Positions 1 through 13,500 of a DNA stretch of 64,000 nt are shown here, piece by piece. The notes below the pieces were generated by a model. It did not search any database. It saw only the letters and a program-made list of their open reading frames with translations, and was not told the DNA's origin. Source of the stretch: Pithys albifrons albifrons (taxonomy: Eukaryota; Chordata; Aves; Passeriformes; Thamnophilidae); contig NC_092464.1 in assembly GCF_047495875.1 (NCBI RefSeq), positions 27,064,865 through 27,128,864 on the forward strand. The letters are read 5' to 3'. Position 1 is the stretch's first letter; each line of letters opens with the position of its first letter. The translations under genes and the position numbers were made by a program.

Positions 1-463
1 TTTACTCTATAATAAAGGGGAAAAAAAGTAAAGAGCAAAATACGGCTAGAAACTAAGTGCTGGAATTTAAATGCTATCATTCTCATTTAATAGCCAAAGA
101 ACAATTCTCAGGATTAGAAAAAAGGAGTTATAAACTTTCTTTAGGTTTTTTTTTAAATATTTCACAAATGCAGATTTTATACTGAGAAACAAACAACTAT
201 ATTAATATTGAAATGATACAATGAATAATACCATCTAGTGAGGCCCCAGATAGTTGAAGTTGAATCCTACGAGGATATGTAGAATCATATTAAGAAAACG
301 GCATATCCCCAACTTTCGGGATTGCTTGTAAAGCCAGTTTTTTAACAGCCTTTATCCTCCATGTTTGCTGACTAAATAACTGCAGTGATAGACTGTTGAC
401 AACATGTAAGTACTCTACCCCATTTCCATTCAAAAGCTGACATTTAAAACTATAACAGAAAAG

Positions 464-493
464 ATGAAATAAAAGAATGAAATAAAAGAATGA
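464..493. repeat. 13-bp tandem duplication (2.3 copies)
   Basis: The unit ATGAAATAAAAGA occurs twice back to back without mismatch, followed by the first four bases of a third copy. It is probably a small replication-slippage duplication with no evident function. Confidence 0.85.
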
Positions 494-2452
494 CTTTGTA
501 TGTTTATTCCTAAATTTCATATTTTTAAGTCTATATAAATAATCACTACTACTTTTAAATCAGTTTATATAGTTGATTCCCTACAGCTTCTCACTTTCAG
601 GACATATAGAACTGGGATATTCAAGAGACATTTGCAAGAGCAACTGAAATGTGAAGTCACTGATGTAAAGCTGTAATAAGTATCTGAATCAAACCATCGT
701 AGTTTAAAGGAACTTCCAAACAAGTGGTTCAGATAGCACTGCCTGACAATAATTTGTAACAGTAGTTGCTGGCATAAACAAGAAGTAAGTGAAATATGAC
801 TACTAATTAGGTCAAAGGATGAACAGCAATATTAAAGCATGTGACAAAATTCAAGATCTACATGACATGAAACACATATTTACTCAGATAAACTGATGAT
901 TGATAGAATAAATTATATTCTTCTAGCAATTTTAATTGCTCTATGGCACTTTGTGCACATTAATCTTCATTAGGGTTTCGTATAGCATCAAATCTTGAAG
1001 CAACTGGCAAAAAAATCTTGTATTTTCCTTTAAAAATTCACCTTGCTACCTTGAATGCTAAGACTGAAAAAACCAAAGACATAAAGACTTCAGGAAAAAA
1101 CAAGTATCTCCCTCGACAGAAGAATGATTAGGATTTTTCAGTGTTTTGTTGGGAATTTTTTGATTTTCCTTTCTTAATTCTCACAATCTCTTGCACATAG
1201 TCCTGAGACTTACTTTTCCTTTAACTCTATGTACCCCTATTTCTTCTGCATTTCAAAGGAAATATGTGAATCTTTGTCCAAATACCTCAAAATTCCCAAG
1301 AAGACTGTGTGAGATGGAAACAAAACACAGGAAATGTTTCATGTGTATTTACAGCAGATATGGCTGAATCAGTATCAGTGTCTGCCCTACTAGTTTCTGG
1401 ACCTCTTCTAAGAGTTATATAGATTGAGAGCCTAGAATAATTTTGCTCATAGCTCTTTTCTCATTTGTTTACATACAAATAATAAAAGCAAAGATGAGGG
1501 AAATGTAAAAATTAAAAACCCCAAACAATAAAATTCCAGGACCTGATATAAAATGATTTATTTCTTTACTTTTAAAATGGAAAACTAGATAAGGGCAAGA
1601 AAACCAAGGACTAGAGTTAGGGTTAGAGTTCAGAGAGTCACAATGTCTGCAGCCCCAGAGACACTGGGGCAGCAGAAGTCATGCCAAGGGGAGCATGACA
1701 CTGCAGCAACATTGCTCTCCCCATTTCTCTTCAGGGCTTTCTCTGATGCTCTTCCACTTAGCCTCACCCCTGCCCTTACAACTATTATTTTGAGGCTAGT
1801 AAGAAAACCTTTGAGTAGATGGAAGGGATATTTATATCAAGTAGAGTATGTGATTCTTTTTTACACTGTTAATTTTTTGCTTCTCTCTTTTATTCAGAGG
1901 AAATCCTTTTTTTTCCCAGTAATTGTTAGCCTTCAGTGTGGTCTGGTACAAATAACTAAACCTTGTCCTACTTTTATGTTCATTATTTCTTTTCTGTGTT
2001 TTTACAGTCATCTTTTTGAATTTTTTTAGCATCTACAGGCCTTAGCAGAATAAATTTTTAGTATTACTATAATTCTTGTTCAGTTAAGGATTATTTGCAT
2101 TTTACCTAGGCTACATTATGTTCCATTTACCATAGTCAGAGAGCTGGTTCCTAGCATGTTATTAATAACACAGTTGTATCTCATTTGAGCAGCCTTGGAC
2201 TGTTATTTTCTTTTCATAGCACCAACAAATTTTAACTTCTCCATCTAGCTTTACTTTCTCAATCTGGATGTACACACCAGTTGCTTTTATTCTTCCCTGT
2301 AAGCATTTACCCTTTTCTTATGATGGCCAATGTTTTTATTTATCACAGGTAAGTATATGACAGAAGAATAACACGTGTATTGGTTTTACACTTACCCCAC
2401 AACTTTATATCACCCCAATTCTGTACTACATACTTACAGAGACATGTGACAC

Positions 2453-2477
2453 ATATTGTGCAACTATTGCACAATAT
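2453..2477. repeat. Perfect 11-bp inverted repeat, 3-base loop
   Basis: ATATTGTGCAA is followed by CTA and then its exact reverse complement TTGCACAATAT. Flanking ACAC and TTGTGT could extend the stem with a bulge. It could form a cruciform, or a hairpin if transcribed. The stem is too short for a typical microRNA precursor. Confidence 0.85.
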
Positions 2478-3674
2478 TTGTGTGGACAGAAACACATTGC
2501 AGTGGCAATGCATATTAAGTCATTAGGAAATAAATTAAGGAATAAACCAAGGAAAATATTTTCACCAAGGATGCAATAAATTTAATTTGTTAAATCAATA
2601 GTTGTTACTGCATTCCAAGTTTGGCTTTTATTTGACACTATTTCTGCACTGCTGTTTTTTTTTTCTACTTGTTCCTCCCTAGTGTTCCTGTTCTGTCTAG
2701 ACTGATTTTTGATTTCTTAGTTCTAGAAGATATGATAAAAATGATTTTATTGAGTGTAAAACCAGATCATAATTTTAAGCATTCTGGTGCTTAACAAAAT
2801 AAAGGCTCATGCAAAATCAAGCCTTTTTTAACATCAAATCCTAAGTGAAAATTACAGTTTGATGCACCTGTGAAGTCAGTGGTTTACTTACAAGTGCCAA
2901 ACTCTGTCACCAGTTGAGGGAAGCTTAACATAGTGGATACAGTAAGGTTAGGAAAATGTACTTGAACAGTGCAAGACATATAGAAAATGTCTCTGAATCC
3001 TGGGTTACTTTAGAAATCGAATGCTGCTATTTGCTAAATGATTACTGCTGTCCAGATAATAAAATTTCAGTTTGTTCTCCAGACTCTCTTTTTATTAGGG
3101 AATACCTGGCTTTGGTCAGATACCATTAAGCTCTTAGCTTTCTCTACTGTTCATGTTTTCAGATTCATGTAGAGAGCTGGAGGTTATCTTGCAGTATTTG
3201 GTATTTTCCAGAGGAGTAGTTTGTATATGTTTGCAATTTTTTATCATTCCTTCTAATCAGTCTTGTAGGTTTAAAAATCAGCAATAGAGCTGAAGAAGCT
3301 GAAGGAGAAAGGCTAGGATAAACAGGAAAGCTCTTGAAACAGATTTCAAAAAAACTTAGTGTCCAAATGTAGCAAGATGTATTTATCTTTACACTGTACA
3401 TTATACAGTTCAGGAAGACCAGATATTTTATCTTTGAATCCATTTCTTTCTGTATAACCTAAGAAAAAGTAAGTTAGGTTTGATAATTTTAAATGGAACT
3501 TTTAGAAATGTGTAGCATTAAAGTCTAGTTATAGACGAACCAAGAATCTCATAAATGAGGGAGACTGAGACTAAGGAGTCATAGGAATATTCAGACTGGG
3601 CATCACTCACTATTTCCTTAAATAAAAAATAAAAAAGTTCTTTACAATATAGTTGTCAATCAACAACCATATGA

Positions 3675-4446
3675 AGAGTTTAACGACAAGTGTCAGATTC
3701 TGCACCTGGGGCAGGGCAACCCTGGTTGTGTGCATACACTAGTGAATAAAAGGATGGGAAAAAGCACTATGAAAGGGGATCTAGCCATTCTGGTCAATGG
3801 CAAGTTGAATATGAGTCAGAAGTGCCCTGGTAGCCAGGAGGGCCAACCATGTCCTGGGAAGCATCAGGCAAAGCATCATGCGTTGGTGAAGGGAGGGGAT
3901 TGTCCTGCGCTGCTTTGCACTGGGCCAGCCTCATCTTGAATATTGTATGCAGTTTTGGGCACCACAATATAAGATATTAGGCCATTAGAGAGCATCTGGA
4001 GGAGGGTAATGAAGATGGTGAAGGGCCTCGAGGGTAAGTTGTATGAGAAGTGGATGAGGTCACCTGGTCTGTTCAGCCTGAAAAGGAGTAGACTCTGTGG
4101 GGAAACCTCATTGTGGTTTTCAGCATCTTCAGGAGGGGAACAGGAGGGGCAAGTACTGATCTCTTCACTCTCGTGATCTGTGACAGGACGGGAGGAAATG
4201 GCATGAAGGGGAGATTTAGGTTAGCTATCAAGAAAAGGTTTTTAACCCAGGAGGTGGTTGGACACTGGAACAGGCTCCCCAGGGAAGTGGTCATAGCACC
4301 AAGCCTGTCTGAGTTGAAGTGTTTGGACAATGCTCTCAGACACATGGTGTTCCACGGGGTGTCCTGCACAGGGCCAGGAGTTGGACTCAATGATCCTTGT
4401 GGGTTCCTTCCAACTCAGCATCTTCTATGATCCTCTGATTCTCTGA
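3675..4446 (+). mobile_element. CR1 LINE, 5'-truncated 3' fragment
   Basis: The segment begins inside the CR1 second reading frame and runs to the CR1 3' end, closing with degenerate ATTCTATGA-like terminal units. The frame around 4113-4430 shows the typical CR1 C-terminus (NRLPREVV). The coding frame is broken by many indels, so this is an old copy. Its 3' end, with the text for a shared gene-end motif GGGCCAGGAGTTGGACTC, matches the copies at 20.6 and 34.7 kb. The three therefore belong to one subfamily, distinct from the pair at 38.8 and 57 kb. Family assignment is by recall of avian CR1 and the subfamily is not assigned. Confidence 0.93.
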
Positions 4447-7400
4447 ATACGGTTTTAAACAGTTTAAAAGCTAGAGGTAATGAATAGGAAGTAAATTATA
4501 TTATCTTTTAAAAAAATTATGAAAAGTAACTGTCAGTTCATTGCCAAAGGCTGAGCTATCCTATCCTCTTGGCGTGGTGATACTTGTGCACAGATGTGTG
4601 GAATCTCTGTGTACTCATTTCCATTCTGTACTCTTATTTCCTTCTATGTTTTATTTTATTAGACTTAGCACATTTTACTTCAGCATACACATAGGGCTTG
4701 AGTTACGGCATTACTGTCAGTAAATGGCTCTTTACTCCATACAGTTTGGCACACGCTTCTTGCTGTGTTGACTCCCTTATTACCAAAAGACTGTTAGTAG
4801 ATGGATGTTAAATATGGAGAAGCATGTGGTAGCCAGCATCACTGACAGTAATGACTGAAAAATAAATGGAATGTGCCCAGTTTAAAAGGGCAATACATGT
4901 CAGACATCTGTCTGAAAATGGCCTTCAGTGTCGACATATCATAAAAACAATAACTTAGACTGTACATTTATATTTGTAATATTTTTTAAATGAAAAGTTA
5001 ATCTCACTTTCCATACCACATAAAACCCCCAATGACTTTCTAAAAATACTTCCAATCCTTTCAAGAACAAAAAAATTTTCTGTTCCATAACCAGATTTTC
5101 AGATAACATAGGAGGTGAGAAACATGCAACAGAAGCATAGTAGGATGCCTCCAACTGCTTTCCTAGTTGTGCTAATGCCCTTCTCTTCCCGGCTTGTGAC
5201 ACATTATTGTGAAGCATTACAGTGTTTGGCAAGGTCTTTATCCACATAAGAAATGGCAGATATACTTATCCAGTTAAGTAACAGTTTTATTACTGCTGGG
5301 ATCAAGAGAAGGTTAAAACATGTGGTCTCCCTTGGTTTCTTAAATAAACCTAACAATTATAAATATATTTCAGGTCTTGCCATAACACCCTCTCTGGGCC
5401 AACATTTCAAAATCATTACACTCTAAATGTAAATCTAATTAATAGCCAGACAGTCAAATTAAAAGGAGTCAGATTGAAAATATACTGTTATTTATTTGTA
5501 GAAACCATTGTAAATTGGTTGAAAAAATATACATGGAGAAACACAGACTGGGAACTTTAAGAAAGAACTTCAACTGCTGCCTTTTTAGTGTTCACAAGCA
5601 TTGAAAATGTAAATATTGATGAAATAAAACAGAGATTTTGGCTTGGGAAAATCTTCATAGTCCACTTACTTTCCTGGCAAATTTTTTTCCAATTATGAGG
5701 GAAGGGAAATGACCACAATGCAAAAAAATCTCCAAATTTCTTTTCCCCTGGCCCCCAAAATTGCATTCTTGGCTGCATACTAATCGGCTTATGGAAAGAG
5801 GAAAGATATTTCTCTTGTCCCTTCTTTCCAACAGTTTTTCAGAGAAATTGAGAAAGTAGTTTTAATTCTCACTGCCTGAGGAGGTCACTGAATGAAGAGA
5901 AGTGCTTCAGCTATTTTGTGTACATGCAATAAGTATCACTGCTGATTGTATTTCTGATTTGTGTTTCATGCTAGGCTCAGATACCACATGAATGCTTCAG
6001 TGTGCACTTTCTGGAACAGTGTTCAGGCAATGCTCTGCATATCTGGTGAACTTTTTTTGTCATTGTATTTCTAACACTTCCCATCATATGTCTTTTACCA
6101 GCACTTGTGTATGGCATTATTTCTTATGTTAAAATATTCATTCTTTTTCTACATAATTGCCAGAGAGTAAGAAAGTTGAATTCCTATGACCCGTGAACAG
6201 CAACAAAAGTACCCTAAAAATGTTTTTCCTCTAAACAAATTTCTAACTCTAGGACTAGAAAAATAAATAAATTGGTATTTTGTGGTATTTCATGGCAGGA
6301 AAATATTGCTAGTGTCAAATAACAAGAGAAATTTAGAATAAGAAACATGACCCATAACAATAATGGACATACATGCTAGTATTGCAAGTTGTACTCTGGA
6401 AGATTTCCATAGGCTAATGTATTCCCTATAAATCTTACTGGTAACAGATTTGTTTTACTACTGACATTTCCTTTATCTTTGTATTTGTATGGATATTGAC
6501 CAAAGCATTCAAATGTGAATCTGAGAGAATGTCAAGTTACTTGATCAAGGGCACTGCAAATTTTAATATTACATTTACTTGTAGATGTAGAGGTTAACAC
6601 TGAGGTTGAAACACTTCTCCATAAGACAGACTCCCATTAAGTTTAATGGTTATTAGTTTCTATATCAAGCTTTCAACAATTGCAGTTGGTAAAAGCCATA
6701 AGAGTATTTTATGGGAAAACTTAACTATCTCAGTGGGACACCTTTTTAGCTTGTATAACTTTTAGGAAAATAAAATTCCAATCCCTGTCTAGAGCTCCTA
6801 CATGACAGTGACAGTAGACACAATAACTCCAAATGACACCCAAATATGGATTTTAGAAATACAAAATATTGCAACTACTAGATCAGAAACTTAGATCCAG
6901 AGTTCATTCAAATGTTATTTGAAATGTGCATCCAAGTATTGCATCTTGTGTACATTTAAAGTCAAAATTTATAGATATGAGAAATTCTGAGTGTTCTTTA
7001 TCCATTGTGGTTCACTAATGTAAGCTATTGACTTCTACAACCTGTCACTTAGTTTTTTGATGCTACTGACACATGCAGGAAATTGTAAATCAGAACTTTC
7101 AACTAGATGTCATTCCAATTTTAAAAAGCCATCCAAGGATTTGTAAGCCCTAAATGGTTTGCAGTTTACATAGATGTAAGGTTGTTCTCTTTTCCCTTAA
7201 CAGAATGTCTTCCTCCATAAAAAGAAAAGAGATATTTACTTCAGCCTCCTCTTTCTTCCTAATAATCTTCCTCAAAAAGTAACTATGGAGAAACCAGGAT
7301 TTCACTTTTTCAGACTTAGCTTGAAAAACACTGTCATAAAAAAAGGGAAGATGTAACTCCCAGTCAGGAATGTCTGTTACCAAGCCAACCCAAGAAGAAG

Positions 7401-9810
7401 AAATGTATACATCATTTCAAGGTCTACAGAGAACAAACAAACAAAAAAATTAAGCAAGGATTGAACAAACTTAGAACAAAATTAGGAACATGGATAACCA
7501 AGAGGACTGGAATTTCCTCCCTAGATTCATATGAAAAATTTTTAAAAAGTGTTTTTTGAGATTGTTATCAATTCTGCTTCACTTTGTAGTTAGCTGCTTT
7601 GCAGTGATAATAACATTTCTTACAGATACAATGAATAAACAAGATGTACAATCTGTCAAGAAACAACCGTCTCAATCCAAAATTAGAATGCAAAAAAATT
7701 ATTTAAAATACAGAGAATATAATGTAAAATAGATACTTCAGCCTAACTTATTTGGATCATGAAGAAAATGAAAACTTTCTCAATAGTGTAGCTAACAGAT
7801 GACAAGATCAATATCTGTTCTACAAAGGAGTGCACCATAAAAGTACAAAAGTCTGTGTACATATATTTGTACTATTAGAACCTCACACTTTTCCCATTTT
7901 CCCAAACTCTTATTACTTTGAATAAAAAGAAACAAAAACAAAAACAAAACAACCAAACAAAACAAAACAAAAAACCCCAAACCACAAACCACACGCTTGG
8001 CTTGATGGCACTGAAAGGTAAAATTTTGATTTTGACAATTTATCTTGTAACCAAATAACATAAAATATCATAGCGAATACCTTGAACAAATATCCTGAAA
8101 TGAAAAGTCACAAAATTATGTCAAAGAAGGTCAGCTAGAATGTTTTGACTTTATTGAAATTATTTCAACATTCTTTAAAGAAATGTTATTGAAAGCTAGC
8201 TGCTTTGATTTTAATGAGTTGTCATTCTTCAATGAGAACACTATTATTTCAGAACATTGCCTAAGTTTTTCATTTTTCTTCTTACACCTGATACAAATGT
8301 ACATTTTACATTAACAGCCAGAAATGGGAGATACAAGTGTTTCATATTACTCAACCTTGCTTCCATGGAAGGAAGGAGGTGGGAGAGAAAGTTATCAGAC
8401 ATTTCAAAAACTACATACACGACTACTGCACCAAGAGTTTTGTTTTGAGCAGTGTCATAGAAGAGTGATGTTGAATTGAACCCTACTTCAATCCATATCC
8501 TACAGTAGCCAATTTTGTATTGATTTTCTGAACTCCAAAATGTAAAACAGAGAACAATAAGGACACCTAGGATAAGGCCTTGCTTATCACTCTATTGTCT
8601 GTATAAATTACACTCAGAAGAGCTTTTCAAATTCATCTTGCCTTTTAAGGACATCCTACCATAAAAATATTTTACAACTAGCACTGAATTAAATCCATTG
8701 TGCTTTCCTGTGACACTGATGATGGAATTGTGCGCTATGTTTTCATGATTACACATCATTAGTGTACATACATTTAAGCTGATTATTTCATTCAGTGAAA
8801 GGGACGTTAGGGTTAGAATGATACAAAAGCACAAATCACACTTGATGTTTCACAAATACCAAGCATTGTGTGATCTAATCAAGATTTCATCGAATGTTTT
8901 ATTAAACTCAGTCACGCGAGCCTTGCTGAAGCCAGATGATCTCTTATTATCAACTAGGAATAAATTACATTCATTTTTGGACTGAAATTCAATGAAACCC
9001 TTCCTAAAGTACTTAGAAGCTAGAAGGGAGTTAACATAAAACATAAAATTGCTACTGTGTTTTTCCTGAGAAATTAAACAGTAAGCTGAGGAAATCAGCA
9101 TTATAAATACTACTGAACACAAAAAAGAAAAAAAGAAGAGTATGATGTTAGCAATAAGTCGTATGATCACTAGTGACTAAAAGGAACTGACTTTGATTTA
9201 CCACATACTCCTAATTTTTATTACAAAAAGTATCCTTTTAATTACAAGACAAACAATAAGAAAATATTTCTGATGAGGGAGATAAATCATGTGTAAACAG
9301 CCTAAAATATACCATCTCTTTCCTCTGTATTCAAGTTAAATTTTCAATCTTTTATATGTAAAATGAATAGGAGGGAAGATCTAAATATACATGTTTAAAA
9401 GCATGAATGAGCCTCTCATTCACAGAGGGTGAGAAAGAAAATGTTGAAAAGAGGTGTTTCTGTGGCAGGCCTTTCTGAAATGGACCCTATGTTAACAATA
9501 GCATGTACTAGATGAGGAGTAGCAAAGGTAGAAAGAGACTTCACTGATCACTAAATCACAAATTCTACATCTGAGGTATACTAAGTGGAGGAATGATTCA
9601 TAACCCGAACATAAAATCGTTTCTTAGCGAGAAAGAAGGGTATTCTGTAATGCACAATCCACAATTGGAAATTGTGGCATTAATTTAGCTGAAAGTACAA
9701 TTGTAAGTAGAAATCCTTCTTAAAAAGAAAGACCTTAGAAATTACAGAACTATGCACATGTTAGGGATACAGCTCTCTGAGGCACATGTGATGGCAAACC
9801 TGGTTCTTAC
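4447..9810. other. AT-rich unique sequence, no gene recognised
   Basis: I see no recognisable coding exon, RNA gene or known repeat apart from the A/C-rich tract near 7.92-7.99 kb. Open frames on both strands (up to 106 codons at 8850-9170, minus) have no motif I recognise and are hydrophobic or lysine-rich, as expected from AT-rich sequence. Confidence 0.55.
7920..7990. repeat. A/C-rich low-complexity tract
   Basis: This is a run of AAAAC, AAAAAC and AACC-type units (T/G on the other strand) ending in CCCCAAACCAC. It is one of at least seven similar tracts in the window. It may be a degenerate microsatellite. Confidence 0.85.
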
Positions 9811-9990
9811 CTGTCATTGTCCACACACATGTCAAAGTGGACAGCCGGCTTTTCACAACACCATTCACATGAATTAAACCTTTTAGCAGGCACTGGTAAT
9901 GCACAACTGAACACTCAAGCCATATATCTGTCAGGTTAAATGCATTTACAATTGCTTCCAAAATCAGCTGATTATATTTAGCTTGGCATA
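9811..9990 (-). CDS. Candidate internal coding exon, product unknown
   Basis: Read on the minus strand, an open frame of about 60 codons ends at the near-ideal donor ACAG|GTAAGAA (GT at 9810-9809). Upstream the sequence offers an acceptor, CCCACTGTAG, just right of 9990, or alternatively an AG at 9968-9969. With the first acceptor the exon is 180 nt and enters and leaves in the same phase. The translation is balanced and not dominated by AT-rich codons; it includes the segments LILEAIVNAFNLTDIWLECS and KSRLSTLTCVWTMT. I do not recognise the protein. Against it: an open frame this long arises by chance fairly often, no partner exon is visible, and an old LTR-like repeat starts just to the right. 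It could be a pseudo-exon or a fragment of an old element. Confidence 0.2.
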
Positions 9991-10009
9991 CTACAGTGGG
10001 CACAGCTGG

Positions 10010-10545
10010 CAGGGGGGGATACCAGGGGGCTGCATGGTGGCCTCTCTAGGAGGAGGCCACAAACCACATTGCACTGGTATCAGGAGAAGCAGGAGGAGGA
10101 TGGGGGTCAGAGATGTGAGGAGACACCAAGGAGATTCTTGAGGAAGACCTGAGGGGGAGAAGCTGAGGCATCAGACATACTCTTGGGAGGAGAGATGATG
10201 TGAATGACCCATGCTGAAACAGAGACACCTCTGAGGGACTGCAACCCATGAAGGACACATGCTGGAGACTACACTGAGAAGCACAAAGGAGGAAGGATGC
10301 AAGCTGCTGCAGAAAGAAACTTGCACACATGACCCCAAACTACTGCATTGCGCAGCCAAAGTAATTGGGATAGACAGAACTTAACAGGTAGTAAAAATGA
10401 AGAAGTTAATACAAGAAAGCAGGTAGGATAGGGGTTCAGTTTAAGATGAACCCAGGAAGGGAGGGGGAAAAGGTGTTAATAATTGTTTGTTTTTTCCTCA
10501 CAGATCAGTGATGAGAAATTTATATTAACTAGGAATGTATTCAAC
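10010..10545 (+). mobile_element. Old LTR-like repeat of an avian endogenous retrovirus family
   Basis: The segment is purine- and GC-richer than its surroundings. It carries phrases typical of a common avian ERV LTR family, including GACTGCAACCCATGAAGGAC, ACACATGCTGGAG and a tail of AAAGGTGTT, ATTGTTT and TTTTCCTCA. The tail aligns over about 30 bases with 17181-17220 and more loosely with 18215-18330, so at least three related pieces lie within 8.5 kb. Both ends are approximate and no target duplication is visible. Family naming is from memory of avian LTRs; the internal similarity is directly visible. Confidence 0.5.
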
Positions 10546-13500
10546 TATCTTCCCTAAGGGAAGACTGTTTTTTCTGTAAACATCCATAATTTCTTACATT
10601 TTATGGAAGTTTCACTGTCATTCAAGTGATGAGATTCATCAAACAGAGAGAATAAAACAGCTTTGTCAGTTTAATTATCACCACTAGTCCTCCACTGGAA
10701 GAGGTCTGATGTACAATTATTTTTAGATATAGGCTCAAGTGAAACTTATAACCCTGAGAACCACAGTAAATGTTCAGGACTGTTCGCTCCTCATTCTTTT
10801 CGCTTACATAAGGTTGCAACCGGTTTACATTTTTACAGTGGATACCAACCTGGATGTCTTGCTTCTCAAGTACCAAAATGTACACAGTATCACATAATGC
10901 CAGCACTTTATGCAAACCCTTACCTGCAAACTAGAAATTTAAGTTGGGCACTTATTTGTAAATTAAGTGTAAACTATGAAAAATAAGGAAATGTCTCACT
11001 TTCAAAAATATTACTAATGAGAACCTCATAGGCCACAAAGCCTTTTATATCCAAGTACACTAAAACCTTAAAGTAGTGAAAAATAAAGCAGTTACTTTGA
11101 CCCTTGGTTTAGTATAAATCCTTAGATTCCATTAGGCTACACTACTTCCTAAAGTACAGACCTTTCTGAGATTGATACCTCAGTAGGTTGAGACCTCAGT
11201 TTCTGTAATAATGAACATAGAAGTTATAGCAAGTACACAGGAAAGCGGCATGGAAATAATCACTGATTACAGAGGAGGTCAGGGTGATGAATTTTCCCTC
11301 AATACTGATTAAAACAAACAAGCCAAATACTTCACAGCTCTTAGAAACCAAAATTCTTTTTCTTTCAAAATGCAAAGAGTCCAATTAGAGAACCACATGA
11401 AGAAACAGATGCATAATTTACTGATGGATAGAAATGACATAACATTAAAATTATACTGGGAATTTCTAGTGTCAAAATTTTGCTTATATAGTCTTATCAA
11501 ATCCTACTTTGTCAGGGAAGACTGATGACCTAGAACATCATTGACCAAATTGTCCAAATAAAATGGAGGTCCTGGAAGTCCTGGTCAGATATGTAATTTT
11601 TCACTGTTTGGAAATGCTCAAAAACCTTGAAACATTAGATAATAATATCTTCACAGATAGCCAGTATGAGTCTAACTTTTCTTAAAACGGGATGAGTTAA
11701 AAATGCTCTCGTTTGTCTCTTTAATGCTTTCTCACTATTTTGTACTTAAATATCAGAAGACTAAATGTAGCATAAACTTAAACTGGGATTCTGTTATGAA
11801 AATTGTCTGCTTCTTCATGACAAAAAATTCCAATTCTATATACACCTTCTTTCAACTGCATGCTTAAGTATTTAAAAGGTGCCACTATTACATTTAGTCT
11901 TTAAAATCTTTTTCCTCTTCTTACTAGCTTTAGCAGAAAGAAAATTAGATACAGAACAAAATTTAAAAAGAAATATTTCTGTAACAATTTCCAAAGCTAA
12001 GACGCTATCAAAAAAGTTGGGTTTAGAGCTGCCATTTCTGAAGAGAAGCTTCATTTATGCCAAGTGTGGAACCAATTTAAAGTGATTCTGGTATGATCTG
12101 AAGTGCTGCAGATGCTGTACATGCTTCAGCAAATAAGATGCAAAAGCACTGATTGAGTCAGTCATTTCAATTATTTTTCAATGTTGATTTTCAGTATGTT
12201 ATAATCCCTTTTGTAATTTATGATGAGACAGTTTCAAACACCCCCTTTTTTGAGGTCACAGAAAATTTGACATGGAAATGTTTAGCTTTTTAGTTGCTGG
12301 TAACAGAAAAATCTACTTTGAAAGGTTGAGATACAAATCCATGAGGTGTATGAGACCACTGATTTATTTTATTTCATGCAAGGGAAACACATCTGTGGAA
12401 ACAGCAAATTAAGTCGTGATGAGGCCAAGCACCCTGAGGAGTCCGAGGGAAGGATGGTTATTAAGCAAGGAGCAGTTAGGAAGCAATCATGTTGCCCTCT
12501 CTTTCAGTCTATATGAAGCATTTCAGTCTGGCTCTGGAGCAATCACCTCATCCCAGTGGCTCAAATAACCCTCAGCACATTGAAGCAACTTCTGTTTGAG
12601 CACTAAGACCAGATTAAGAGGTGAATCCTTTCAGTGCAGACTGGCATACTGAAACAGTCCTAAATTTACATCTTTTATTCTTGTACTGCTCTTGTACGTC
12701 CACCAAAATAATAGCATTTCACTTCTAATCTGCACAAAACCTTTTAACAATGACAAAAGTATTGGGTGTGCTATATGTGAGCCTGATCCTGATACCATTT
12801 ATATCAACAGTAGTTTGGCATTTTCATTTCAGTGGCAAGATTAGATTGATTAAGCAATGGACATTAATAAAAATAGACTGTTACTAGTGCAGTTTCAAAT
12901 TAGGCAAGTAATCTGTTTCAATGATAAATCCTGAGGAAATCTAAGTACTTGGGTGAGCAGTCCATTATTTCAAATGCTGTATTATTTAAGGTACAAAGAG
13001 ATGTTTTTTTTTCTTTGTTTATCAGAACAGAAGATTATAGAAATAATTCTGCTGTTGAAAAAGAAATAACCAGACAGAGATACTATACTCCCACATTAAA
13101 TTCAATAGGAATTTGATCTGGGAGTAAGTATATATGTAGAAAAAAATAAAAGTGAAAATGCAGCATTTTACTAGGAGAAAAGGTCTAGAAAGAAATTGGC
13201 ATCCTTTCATTTATGCATTAATGTACTTTTCTTTCTAGTGCATGAAGGAAGTTCTGACAGAGAAGACCATCCTTTTTATAGAAAAGCAGTCTTTGAATTA
13301 TCTTAATTGTAGGCAGGGTTTCTCTTGATCCCAACATACAATCCTATCCACATCAGGCAGCCAAGCTTACAATTTTATTTCCAAATACGATCCAAGAAAA
13401 AAGATTATAAACTAATTCCAAGATATGTTGGTGCTTCCTGGCAGACACTATCTGTCTAATCATCTTCCAGCAGAGGCAAACAGTTCATAACTCTGGTTTA

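Larger units (their letters stand above)
1..3674. other. AT-rich unique sequence, no gene recognised
   Basis: No frame here looks like a known protein, and the open frames are short and rich in residues expected from AT-rich noise. The stretch holds a small 13-bp tandem duplication, a near-perfect hairpin and short A or T runs. A pyrimidine-rich acceptor with a good donor downstream (2220-2348) encloses a 43-codon open frame, but that is not rarer than chance. The stretch could be intergenic or intronic. Confidence 0.6.

Noticed and set aside
1616..1628. TTAGGGTTAG telomere-like words (also near 8806-8818)
   Set aside because: Less than two units each, expected by chance; not an interstitial telomere array.
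2220..2348. 129-nt segment between a good acceptor and CACAG|GTAAGTA, open in one frame
   Set aside because: A 43-codon open frame is common by chance and the translation is hydrophobic without a motif.
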